DNA of 64,000 nt from Arachis hypogaea (taxonomy: Eukaryota; Streptophyta; Magnoliopsida; Fabales; Fabaceae), in assembly GCF_003086295.3 (NCBI RefSeq), contig NC_092052.1:74703559-74767558 (forward strand). Reading direction: 5' to 3'. The notes under the pieces are model-generated. The model saw nothing but the letters and a program-made list of their open reading frames with translations. It had not been told where the DNA came from and ran no database searches. Below are positions 46,748-57,385 of this stretch, piece after piece. The position numbers were made by a program, and so were the translations under genes. Numbering within the stretch: position 1 is the first letter of the stretch; each line of letters begins with the position of its first letter.

Positions 46748-47893
46748 ATGGCACCAAAGGCCGGAGAAACCTCTAGAAAGAGGAAAGGGAAGGCAAAAGC
46801 TTCCACCTCTGAGTCATGGGAGATGGAGAGATTCCTCTCAAGGGTGCATAAAGACCACTTCTATGAAGTTGTGGCCAAGAAGAAGGTGATCCCCGAGGTC
46901 CCTTTTAAGCTCAAAAAGGGCGAATATCCGTAGATCCGACATGAGATCCGAAGAAGAGGTTGGGAAGTTCTCACCAACCCCATTCAACAAGTCGGAATCT
47001 TAATGGTTCAAGAGTTCTATGCCAATGCATGGTTCACCAAGAACCATGATCAAAGTGTGAACCCGGACCCCAAGAATTGGCTTACAATGGTCCGAGGGAA
47101 ATACTTAGATTTTAGTTCGGAAAATGTAAGGTTGGCATTCAACTTGCCCATGATGCAAGGAGATGCACACCCATACACTAGAAGGGTCAACTTTGATCAA
47201 AGGTTGGACCAAGTCCTCATGGACATCTGTGAAGAGGGCGCTCAATGGAAGAGAGATTCAAGAGGGAAGTCGGTTCAACTAAGAAGGCATGACCTCAAGC
47301 CCGTGGCTAGGGCATGGTTGGAGTTCATCCAACGCTCAATCATTCCTACTAGCAACCGGTCTGAAGTTACTATAGACCGAGCTATCATGATTCATAGCAT
47401 CATGATTAGAGAGGAAGTAGAAGTTCATGAGGTTATATCCCAAGAACTCTACAAGGTGGCGGACAAGTCCTCCACTGTGGCAAGGTTAGCCTTCCCTCAT
47501 CTTATTTGTCACCTCTGCAATTCAGTTGGAATTGACATAGAGGGAGACATCCTCATTGATGAGGACAAGCCCATCATTAAGAAAAGGATAGAGCAAGTGA
47601 GAGAACCTCACCAAGAGCATGAGGAAACTCCTCATCATGAAATCCCTGAGATAACTCAAGGGATGCATTTTCCTCCACAAAACTATTGGGAGCAAATCAA
47701 CACCTCCCTAGGAGAATTAAGTTCCAACATGGGACAACTAAGGGTGGAGCACCAAGAGCATTCCATCCTCCTCCATGAAATTAGAGAAGACCAAAGAACC
47801 ATGAGAGAGGAGCAACAAAGGCAAAGAAGAGACATTGAGGAGCTCAAGCACTCCATAAGATCTTCAAGAGGAAGAACAAGCCGCCATCACTAA
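46748..47893 (+). pseudogene. Accessory ORF of element A, one premature stop
   Basis: 382 codons starting MAPKAGETSRKRKGKAKAST, interrupted only by TAG at 46931-46933; the downstream 296 residues are open. Order: a basic, possibly nuclear-targeting N-terminus (RKRKGKAK); a central domain with RGWEVL, VQEFYANAW, WLTMVRGKYLDFS, LKPVARAWLEFIQRSIIPT and SEVTIDRAIMIHSIM; and a coiled-coil C-terminus (LGELSSNMGQLRVEHQEHS onward) ending in a basic tail RSSRGRTSRHH. It resembles 'putative plant transposon protein' domains and the ATHILA ORF1 position. Its function is unknown. The N-terminus and coiled coil would suit a nuclear, oligomeric, nucleic-acid-binding protein, but that is inference. Homologous ORFs lie in F, I and, deleted, in B. 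Confidence 0.8.
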
Positions 47894-48953
47894 GGTGGAC
47901 CCGTTCTTTAATTTCCTTGTTCTTTAATCTCTGTTTTTCGAAAATTATGCTTTATGTTTATTTATGCTTGTGTCTTTATTACATGATCATTAGTGTCTAA
48001 GTGTCTATGCCTTAAAGCTATGAAAATGAATCCATCACCTTTCTTAAATGAAAAATGTTTTTAATTGAAAAAGAAAAAGAAGTGGATAAATTTCAAATTT
48101 TAAAACAGTTTGGTTATTTTGATGTGGTGGCAATACTATTATTTTTCTGAATGAATGCTTGAACAGTGCATATTTTTGAGTTTGATTGTTTATGAATGTT
48201 AAAATTGTTAGCTCTTGAAAGAATGATGGGAAAAGGAGAAATGTTATCTGATGATCTGAAAAATCATAAAATTGATTCTTGAAGCAAGAAAAAGCAGTGA
48301 AAAGCTTGCAGAAAAAAAGAGAGGCGAAAAAAAAAGAAAGAAAAAGAAAAGCAAGCAGAAAAAGCCAATACCCTTTTAAAACAAAAGGCAAGGGTGATAA
48401 GAAGGATCCAAGGCTTTGAGCATCAGTGGATAGGAGGGCCCACAGGAATAAAATCCTGGCCTAAGCGGCTAAACCAAGCTGTCCCTAACCATGTGCTTGT
48501 GGCGTGAAGGTGTCAAGTGAAAACTTGAGACTGGGCGGTTAAAGTCGAGGTCCAAAGCAAAAAGAAGAGTGTGCTTAAGAACCCTGGACACCTCTAATTG
48601 GGGGCTCTAGCAAAGCTGAGTCACAATCTGAAAAGGTTCACCCAGTTATGTGTCTGTGGAATTTATGTATCCGGTGGTAATACTGGAAAACAAAGTGCTT
48701 AGGGCCACGGCCAAAACTCATAAAGTAGCTGTGTTCAAGAATCAACATACTTAACTAGGAGAATCAATAACACTATCTGGATTCTGAGTTCCTATAGATG
48801 CCAATCATTCTGAACTTCAAGGAATAAAGTGAGATGCCAAAACTGTTCAGAAGCAAAAGCTAAAAGCCCCGCTCATCTAATTAATACTGATCTTCATAGA
48901 TATTTTTGGAATTCATTGTATATTCTCTTCTTTTTATTCTATTTTATTTTCAG
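47894..48953 (+). other. Non-coding 3' region of element A
   Basis: No coding frame. Conserved with B and F, for example GGATCCAAGGCTTTGAGC. Confidence 0.65.
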
Positions 48954-48990
48954 TTGCTTGGGGACAAGCAACAATTTAAGTTTGCTGTTG
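48954..48990 (+). other. Polypurine tract and hairpin, 3' end of A
   Basis: A perfect 7-bp stem TTGCTTG-GGGA-CAAGCAA (48954-48971), then TAAGTTTGCTGTTG abutting the LTR. Confidence 0.85.
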
Positions 48991-50609
48991 TGATGAGCGG
49001 ATAATTTATACGCTTTTTGGCATTGTTTTTAGTATGTTTTTAGTATATTTTAATTAGTTTTTATTATATTTTTATTAGTTTTTAAATAAAAATCACTCTT
49101 CTGGACTTTACTATGAGTTAGTGTGTTTTTCTGTGATTTCAGGTATTTTCTTGCTGAAATTGAGGGACTTGAGCAAAAATCTGATTCAGAGGCTGAAAAA
49201 GGACTGCAGATGCTGTTGGATTCTGACCTTCCTGCACTCAAAGTGAATTTTCTGGAGCTACAGAAGCCCAATTGGCACGCTCTTAATTGCGTTGAAAAGT
49301 AGACATCCTGGACTTTTCAGCAATATATAATAGTCCATACTTTACCTGAGATTTGATGGCCCAAATAGGCATTCCAAGTCAGCTCAAGAATTCTGGCGTT
49401 TAACGCCAGAACTGGCACAAAAGCTGGCGTTTAACTCCAAGAAGAGTCTCTACACATGGAAGCTTCAATGCTCAGCCCAAGCACACACCAAGTGGGCCCG
49501 GAAGAAGATTTCTGCATTAATTACTGATTTCTGTAAACCCTAGGTTACTAGTTCTCTATAAATAGGACCTTATACTATTGTATTTTCATCTTTTGATCAT
49601 CCTGGAATCATGTTTTGATGATTAAACCCTCTTTGGGAGGCTGGCCATTCAGCCATGCCTAGACCTTGTTCTTATGTATTTTCAACGGTGGATTTTCTAC
49701 ACACCATAGATTAAGGTGTGGAGCTCTGCTATTCTTCATGAATTAATACAAAGTACTATTGTTTTTCTATTCAACTCAAGTCTATTTCTTCTCCAAGATA
49801 TTCATTCGTTCTTCAACTTGATGAATGTGATGATCCGTGACACTCATCATCATTCTCACCTATGAACATGTGCCTGACAACCACCTCTGTTCTACTAGCA
49901 ATGGCTTGAATGCGTATCTCTTGGGTTTCTAATCTAAGATTGGAACCTTCGTGGTATAGGCAAGAATTATGGCGGCCATTCCTGAGATCCGGAATGTCTA
50001 AAACTTGTCTGTGGTATTCTAAGTAGGATCTGGGAAGGGATGAATGTGACGAGCTTCAAACTCGCGATTGTGGGGCGTGTGACAGACGCAAAAGGATCAA
50101 TGGATCCTATTCCGACATGATCGAGAACCGACAGATGATTAGCCGTGCGGTGACAGCGCATTTGGAACGTTTTCACTGAGAGGACGGGAAGTAGTCATTG
50201 ACAATGGTGATGCCCAACATAAAGCTTGCCATGGAAAGGAGTATGAATGATTGGAAGAAGGCAATAGGAAAGCAGAGGTTCAGGAGGAACAAAGCATCTT
50301 CATACGCTTATCTGAAATTCCAACCAAAGAATTACATAAGTATCTCTATCTTTATTTTAGTTTTATTTATCTTTTATTTATCAATTCTCCATCACCATTT
50401 GAATCCGCCTGACTGAGATTTACAAGGTGACCATAGCTTGCTTCAAGCCGACAGTCTCCGTGGGATCGACCCTTACTCACGTAAGGTATTACTTGGACGA
50501 CCCAGTGCACTTGCTAGTTAGTTGTGCGTAATTATGACAAAGTGTGATTCACGTTTGAGAGCTCCAAGTCCTTTGGCGCCATTGTTGATGATCACAATTT
50601 CGCATACCA
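48991..50609 (+). mobile_element. 3' LTR of element A
   Basis: TGATGAGCGG to CGCATACCA, 1619 bp. TATA TATAAATAGG at 49557-49566; words at 49392-49435; U5 hairpin 50471-50486; internal TGGCGCC at 50574. Confidence 0.93.
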
Positions 50610-51113
50610 AGTGTCACGGATCATCATCTTCTCCAGATTGAAGTATGAGTGAGTATCTTAGAACAGAATCAAGCGTGATTGAATAGAAAATAATAGTAAT
50701 TGCATTAATCCATTGAAACACAGCAGAGCTCCTCACCCCCACCTATGGGATTTAGAGGCTCATGCTGTAGAAGATACAATATGAAATGTAAATTGTCATA
50801 AGTTACAAAATGAATCTCTAAAAGTAGTTTCTATACTAAACTAGTAACTTAGGTTTACAGAAAATAAGTAACTAAGTGCAGATAGTGCAGAAATCCACTT
50901 CCGAGGCCCACTTGGTGAGTGTTTGGGCTGAGCTTTGAATCTTTCACGTGCATAGTCCATTCTTCGAGTTAAACGCCAGCTTGGGGGCCAGTTTGGGCGT
51001 TTAACTCCAGTTTTGGTGCCAGTTCTGACGTTTTACTCCAGAAAAGGGTCTCTGGCTGGCGTTTAACGCCAGTTTTGGCCATCAAATCTCGGAAAAAGTA
51101 TGGACTATTATAT
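50610..51113 (-). mobile_element. Reversed LTR X2, second part (truncated)
   Basis: It starts with the A target duplication and continues the LTR that broke off at 40150. It ends abruptly at about 51108-51113 inside U3, where integrase coding of G begins. It carries GGCGTTTAACTCC-type words (50965-51075). Confidence 0.85.
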
Positions 51114-51551
51114 GGAAAATCATGCCACCTTCCTGTGGAGCTAGAACACAAAGCTTACTGGGCCACTAAGCTCCTCAATTTTGATCCTCAAGCAGTAGGA
51201 GAAAAAAGGTTATTGCAACTCAATGAGCTAGATGAATTCAGACTGGAAGCTTATGAGAATGCAAAGATATACAAGGAGAGAGCTAAAAAGTGGCATGACA
51301 AGAAAATTCTGAAAAGAGAGTTCAAACCAGGACAGCAAGTATTCCTATATAATTCCAGGCTCAAGATTTTCCCAGGCAAGCTCAGGTCTAAATGGACCGG
51401 CCCCTATTTGATCACAAAGGTTCTCCCTTATGAAAGCCTTGAACTTCTAGATGAGGCTACAAAGGACACAATCATAGCAAATGGCCACAGAGCAAAGCAT
51501 TATTTGGGAGGCCCTTGGAATAAAGAGAAGGAGGTTCAAGAATTAAGTTGA
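51114..51551 (+). pseudogene. Integrase C-terminus of element G
   Basis: YGKSCHLPVELEHKAYWA, LNELDEFRLEAYENAKIYKE, then the GPY/F-type module LRSKWTGPYLITKVLP, and a natural stop. It is very close in layout to the H integrase end. Everything upstream was lost at the junction with LTR X2, so the apparent start codon at 51075 is an artefact of LTR sequence. Confidence 0.88.
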
Positions 51552-53093
51552 GCAGAAATGAGGAATGTCAAGCTAGTAACATTAAAAGAGCACTTGTTCG
51601 GAGGCAACCCAACCAGGGGTAGTTTTCTTTTCCTAACTATTTCAATAAAAAGGTCAAGTGGCTTTATCTGTATTGCAAGGAGCTAAGTTTTGTGTCGAAC
51701 ACCAAAACAATTTAAGAGAGAATGAAGGATGCTAAGTTTGGTGTTCCACCAAAAATCTCATTTGAAAACACAATTTCACCTTCTGCATAAATAGTTACTA
51801 GCTCTAAGCAATCAGAGAAACTACTTAGCCACTGTCTATTTTCTAGTTTTTAGGTTTTTGACCTTCAGCAAAGGCACAAGGTTTCATATAAATGGTTGAC
51901 TTTTTGTATAAGAAAAGGAACTAAGTTTGGTGTCACACACCAAAGTAAATTCAAAAGCCTACAAACAAATTCTACATATTAACCATTTGCCTAAGGGCTT
52001 GGGAAACAAGCAATTTCTAAGGATTGTTAGGAAAATATTCAACCTTGAGAAGGAATCTACATCATCATCCAAAGGAGGTACAACAGAGAGAAATAATGAT
52101 GACAGAAGAAAAGCTGAGAGACAGTCCCAGGTTGTATTGACACTTAATCTTCTTTGCTGTGTTTAACTTGGGGATTCCTATATGTCTTGCTGAAGTGTTC
52201 AATTAGGTGTAAGTGGAGATGTTCGCTCAGAATGCTAGCCTGCATTATGCTTGTTGTCAATCATTTGCTTAAATTCTGTTTTGTTTCCCCTCTTGCATGA
52301 ATAAAAGAAAAATGTTTGATATAGAAAAATGATTGTCCAATGTTGTAGAAATTAGAATGAAATTCAGTGGTGGTACTTGTTTGATTTAATGATTAGCTCA
52401 ATAACAAAAGTTGCATAATAAAATGTCCTTTGTAGTGTGAATTAAGCTGCTGCTATAAAGCCTTTTATCAATGAATATCCCTTGAGAATGGATCAAAGTA
52501 AGAAAGAAAAAGAAAAGAAAAGCCAAGAATTGGCAAAGAAACAAACAATAAGGCTAGACACCAATAGCTTGGACCTTAGGACATATGCCTGTGGCGCTTT
52601 TGTACTAGGATATGCTTGGACAATTAGGTTCTGAGGAGTATTTTAAAACTTGGACACTTGGATTAACTAATCTGGGATTGCCAACCAAAAGTCCATTATC
52701 AAGAGCAACCTAGTTACAAAGCATTTAGTAATCCAAAGAGATGCTGGGCATTAATGTTCCTAGGAAGAAATTGTGAGCCAAGTGTCTGTGGTGAAAAAGT
52801 GTTGAGCAAAAATTAAGCAAAAGGCTGCTGCAATACTCGCCACCAAGCTTCCATTAATAAATAAGCTTTCTAAGCAAAAGAAAGAAAGAAAAAGCTAACA
52901 GGGATCAATCAAAAAGCAAGGCATTATAGCAGCAACTCTAGTGAACCATCAAAGAGACATTCCATATCAGATAGCTAAGAATAATTGAGCTACATTTGTC
53001 TGCATAAATCCCCATGAACCAAGTTCAAATTATCTGCTAAATAAGGACATGTATACTTCTCTGTTTCATTTCATTTCTTCTTATGTTTAGCGC
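51552..53093 (+). other. Non-coding 3' region of element G
   Basis: Post-ORF hairpin TTCGG-AGGCAA-CCCAA (51597-51612, one mismatch). Repeats of CTAAGTTTGGTGT at about 51687, 51731 and 51922. No palindrome array and no accessory ORF. A 79-codon frame at 51927 has no recognisable features. Confidence 0.65.
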
Positions 53094-53129
53094 TTGCTTG
53101 GGGACAAGTAAGATTTAAGTTTGGTGTTG
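53094..53129 (+). other. Polypurine tract and hairpin, 3' end of G
   Basis: TTGCTTG-GGGA-CAAGTAA (one G-U pair), then TTTAAGTTTGGTGTTG next to the LTR. Confidence 0.8.
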
Positions 53130-55041
53130 TGATGACAAGTCATCTTATGCTAGCTTTTCAAGCATTTTTCACTTGTTTCATTAGGTTTTATGCACTTTCT
53201 TGCACTATAAGTAAGTGATTTGGAGTGGATTTGCATGGTTATGTCAATTCAATCAACCATCAGTTAATTAACACAAAATCATAAGATTTAAGCTAGAATT
53301 AGTTGATTTTATGATTAATTTAGAAACCTTGTGAATTTGGTGATACTTTGATAAGTTTATTTGGTTGCTTGAAGGAGAAGAAAAGAAAGAACCATGAAAG
53401 CGTGCTCAACCAAAGCGTGGCCCATGATACTAAAGCGTAGCGCTCAACCAAGGCTTAGCGCACAGCAAGGGAAGCAGCGCTCACTAATTGAGCGTTAGTG
53501 GAAGAGACCAAGCGCTCAACCAAAAGCATAGCGCTCGAATGTCCCAACGGAGCGCTCAACAATAGCGCTCTAACAAGGCCAGCGCTCAATTGAAGTGAGT
53601 GCTACATTCAAATATTTGAACGTTTTCATGGCCTTCATGCAAAGAAAGCTAGGCGCAGCACTCACAAAATGGGATAACCAAGGATCGAAGAGGGAGCAAG
53701 GCGGTACAAGGCACCAACGCTCAAATACCTGAGCGCTACGTTCAAACTAGTGAACGTTTTCGTGGCCCATGAAGAGAAAAGCAAAGCTTGCACAAGGCAG
53801 CAAAGTAGAGCTACATTGGAAACTTCTAACTGAGCGTTGAGGAAATTGGCACAAAGGGGAGCAACCAGGCTCGAAGGGGGGAACCAAGGAGCATGTGTAG
53901 CGCTCAGTTCACTAACCAAACTGAGCACTCCACTGGAGCTTGGACCCATGGACCATTTTTCAATCAAATGCTATCTTGGATCCACTTTTTTACCAATTTG
54001 AAAAGCCCACTCCAAATCCTGAAAACCAAAAATAGAAAGTGTATAAATAGGAGTTAATTTGATTTGTAAGGGGGCTTTTACTTTTTTTCGGGGACTTTTA
54101 GCTTTTTTTTTTTAGTTTTCACTTTTAATTTTCAATTGTCTTTGAATTTGGGGATTTGGGAATTTGGATCTGAGTTTAGCTTTTTGTTTTCATTTTCTTT
54201 CTTCTGCAACTTCTACTTTTCTGTTTTTGGGTTGTGAATTGCGATTGAAGAGCTCCATTGATTCAAAGTTTGAGAATCATCTTTTACTCTTCTTCTCAAT
54301 TGTTCTAAGAATTGGATCTTGATCTTTTCTTTTGTTTTCATTTTCATTTCATCTGAAAAATTCCTTTCTGCTTGATCAAGGGAGAAATTGAGATCTAGAT
54401 CTGATTGCTAGTCTCATTGCTCTTCTTCGATCTTCAATTTCTCTTTTAGGATCTCATAATTGATTCAAGTTTTCTTGCTATTTTGTTTCTTGATGAAATT
54501 TTCCATTTCTGTTCTTGCTGTTGAGATCCAGATATGAACTCTTGCATCTCATAGCTCTCTAATTTACTTTAGTTTACAATTTCTTGTTCAATTACAAACC
54601 CCAGCACCCAAATCCCTTTTAATCTTCAGGCAATTTACAATTCTCAGCAATTTAGATTCAGCAAATTTACATTTCTTGCACTATAAGTTTCGGCTATTTA
54701 CTTTTCTTGCAATTTAAGTTTCGGCTCATTTAATTTCTTGCACTCTAAGTTTCATGCAATTTAATCTTTCTGCACCTTTAGATTTAGTCAATTTACCTTC
54801 TACACTCTATTTTCCTGCTTAATTTATATTCTGCATTTCTATTTACTTGCAATTTATCTTCTGTCAATCAAAATTACTCAAATCATCAAATATCCGCTTA
54901 ACTAAATTCATCACCTAACTAAAATTGCTCAATCCATTAATCCCTGTGGGATCGACCTCACTCTTGTGAGTAATTACTACTTGATGAGACCCGATTCACT
55001 TGCCGGTGAGTTTAGGTGTGGAATCTGATTTTCACCCATCA
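53130..55041 (+). mobile_element. 3' LTR of element G
   Basis: Begins TGATGACAAGTCATCT as in E, ends ACCCATCA. TATA TATAAATAG at 54042-54050; U5 hairpin CTCAC-TCTT-GTGAG (54957-54970). The flank after it is TACGC, with no match at 10942-10946, so E and G are separate insertions. Confidence 0.9.
53399..53937. repeat. Palindrome array in G U3 (AGCGCT)
   Basis: More than ten AGCGCTCAAC-like words; some are in inverted order (TTGAGCGTT, AATTGAGCGT). The array ends ~105 bp before the TATA box. Confidence 0.85.
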
Positions 55042-56161
55042 TACGCATGGAGTGGAGTTCTGCTAGAAGACGCGTGCGCATGGATGATGCGCACGCGTGA
55101 CACGCCAAGATGACCAGCGACGCATACGCGTGACTGACGCGTACGCGTGACATGCGCGATCTGTAGAAATAACAGAAAATGCTGGGGGTGATTTCGGGCC
55201 GAGTTTTGACCCAGTTTCCGGCCCAAAAACACAGACTAGAGTCAGGGAACATGCAGAGACTCAACACACATTCTCATTAGCATAGTTTTAGTTTTTAGAT
55301 CAGAATCTAGAGAGAAATTATTTTTTCCTCTAGGTTTTTGTTACATTCATAGTTTATTAGTTTTATGCTTTTGCTTTTGGATATTGAAGAGTCATCACCT
55401 CCGTCGAAGTTATTATTCTAGTTTGTTTTCTTATTCCCTTATTATTCCATATTCTTAATTCTTGTTTAGAGTTACAATTGGATTGTTTTTAGAACTTATT
55501 AATGCAAAGGATTACTTTTATTTTTAATTAATTTGTAGTTTTTGTCTATCATGTCTCTTTTCTATTCCCAACTCCCAACAACGAAGATGGTATCCATGTT
55601 GATGGAGTAGACTCCCAACTTGATATGGGGTTGATTAAAATGAGACACTTGAGTTAGAATGCTCAAGTGATTAGTTAAATTAGAAGTTGTTGGCTAATTA
55701 TCTATTTACTAACGCTAGACCTTCCCAAGGGAGAGGACTAGGATTTGTGAATAAGAGTTAGCTCAATCACTTGACTTTCCTTTATTTAGTAAGGGTTAAC
55801 TAAGTGAAAATAGCAACCTCTTTATACTACACTTGAGAGAATTCCAACAAGGATGGAACTTCCAATTAATCATTCCCCCAGTCAAGGCTTTTTAATTAGA
55901 ATATATAATTCCCTTTTAATTCACAATTATTTATTTTCTGTCATTCAACTCTCAAATTTCTCGAAAAACCCCTGATTAATAAGATAGCACCCTTTTTGTC
56001 AACTCATTGGGAGACGACCTGGGATTCATACTCCCAGTATTTTTATTCTAATTTTGTGACAACCTTTCTAAATTGATGAGCGGATTTTAGTTGGTTGAGA
56101 ACTATACTCGCAACGCATTTCTATATTGATTTCTTAATTGGCTGACTTCCACCTCCCATCA
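55042..56161 (+). mobile_element. LTR of element H, 3' portion
   Basis: It starts within a CG-rich array (55046-55155: ACGCGTGCGCATGG, TGACTGACGCGTACGCGTG), since G lies to its left. It ends TCCCATCA, 5 bases before the primer site. U5 hairpin CTGGGA-TTCATAC-TCCCAG at 56019-56037. Confidence 0.85.
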
Positions 56162-56166
56162 AATTT

Positions 56167-56184
56167 TGGCACCATTGCCGGGGA
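56167..56184 (+). other. Primer-binding site of element H
   Basis: TGGCACCATTGCCGGGGA; two mismatches to the tRNA-Asp complement. Confidence 0.85.
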
Positions 56185-56284
56185 GTTGCAATTGTGTGCT
56201 AAATTATTAATTACTGTACATATTTTTAATTTTCACGTTTTTTATTTTATTTTATTACCATGAGCTGTATGTTTCTTTCATTGA

Positions 56285-57385
56285 ATGACGCGTTCACTGC
56301 CTGATCCGAGCTTAGCCGCATTTGATCCTGAAATTGACAAAACTCTTTCACGTATTAGGCGGGCTCGGTGTAGGTTAGCCTTTTAGGGTGGTGAAGTGAT
56401 TGTTATCGATTCACCAATCTCATCTGAGGGCGAATCTGAACTGCCATCTGAGGAAGAAACAAGCTCTTCTACTACTAATTCAGTTGATTTACACGCAGGT
56501 AACATGGCGGCACCCAAGAGGATCACTCTCCAGGAGGCAGGAGCCCCAGATTTTACACTGCAACCGTATCAAGTGCGTCATCCAAATCTGGCTGCAGATT
56601 TTGAACTGAAGACTGCACTAATCAACTTGATGCCCAAGTTTCATGGCTTACCTGCTCAGGAGCCTATCAAGCACCTAAGGGATTTTCAGAGAGCCTGTTC
56701 TACTGTAAGGCATCATGGTGTAGATAAAACTTCTATTTTGATGACTTCCTTCCTGATTTCTCTTGAGGGAAAGGCGAGGGAGTGGTACTACACTCAACTT
56801 GAAGCCACCGTTACTAACTGGGATATGCTCAGGAGAGAATTCCTGGAAAAATATTTTCCAGCTGAAGTTATAAATAGATTGAGAAAAGAGATCTCTTGCA
56901 TTATTCAAGGTGAATCAGAGACTCTTTATTAGTACTGGGAGCGCTTCAAGAATCTTCTGGATGCATGCCCCCATCACATGATTGAGTTTGAGTTCAGTGA
57001 GAATTGCATGCAAGCATTTGATAAGCTGAAAATCGCCTTGACTCAAGCCCCGATTGTGAGAGGACCAGACTGGAGCCAGCCTTTTGAGATTATGTGTGAT
57101 GCCTCCAACGATGCCGTAGGAGCGGCGCTGACTCAGCGTGAAGGTAAGGATCCTTTCGTAATTGCTTTTGCTTCTAAAACCTTAGACGCTGCTCAGTCTA
57201 ATTACACCACCACTGAAAAAGAGCTTCTGGCTATTGTTTTTGCTCTGGATAAATTCCGAGCCTATTTACTCGGTACTAAGGTGGTAGTGTACTCAGACCA
57301 TATAGCTCTAAAATATTTATTAGCTAAAAAAGAGTCCAAACCAAGGTTGATACGTGGGTACTGTTGCTGCAAGAATTTGATTTAG
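56285..57385 (+). pseudogene. H gag fused to RNase H by an internal deletion
   Basis: It starts MTRSLPDPSLAAFDPEID, with a stop after RCRLAF. Capsid blocks NFELK-like (DFELKTALINLMPKFHGLP), EGKAREWYYTQLEATVTNW and EFLEKYFPAEVINRL are intact. A TAG lies at 56930. After [12 protein letters not shown] the reading passes without a break into [20 protein letters not shown] and [20 protein letters not shown] of RNase H, so the zinc knuckle, protease and most of RT are deleted. RNase H continues to [15 protein letters not shown], where a one-base loss near 57355 shifts it into the next frame. Confidence 0.88.

Larger units (their letters stand above)
40151..50609 (+). mobile_element. Element A: complete gag-protease-accessory LTR retrotransposon
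   Basis: 10.46 kb with two ~1.63-kb LTRs and the perfect target duplication AGTGT (40146-40150, 50610-50614). Order: LTR, primer site, leader with palindrome array, gag-protease, post-ORF hairpin, second array, TATA boxes, hairpin/polypurine motif, accessory ORF, non-coding region, polypurine tract, LTR. There is no RT, RNase H or integrase. The design fits the TR-GAG class of non-autonomous elements, here with protease. It might be the peanut Feral or FIDEL group, but I cannot confirm that. Confidence 0.92.

Noticed and set aside
51075..51113. ATG and first 13 codons before the G integrase fragment
   Set aside because: They are translated LTR X2 sequence; true integrase similarity begins at YGKSCHLP.
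53399..53937. Possible CRISPR-like or satellite array
   Set aside because: Spacing is irregular, repeats are short and palindromic, the setting is a plant LTR; no direct repeat/spacer pattern.
10947..55041. E and G LTRs as the two ends of one 44-kb composite element
   Set aside because: The U3 arrays differ completely and the 5-bp flanks (GGACG, TACGC) do not match.
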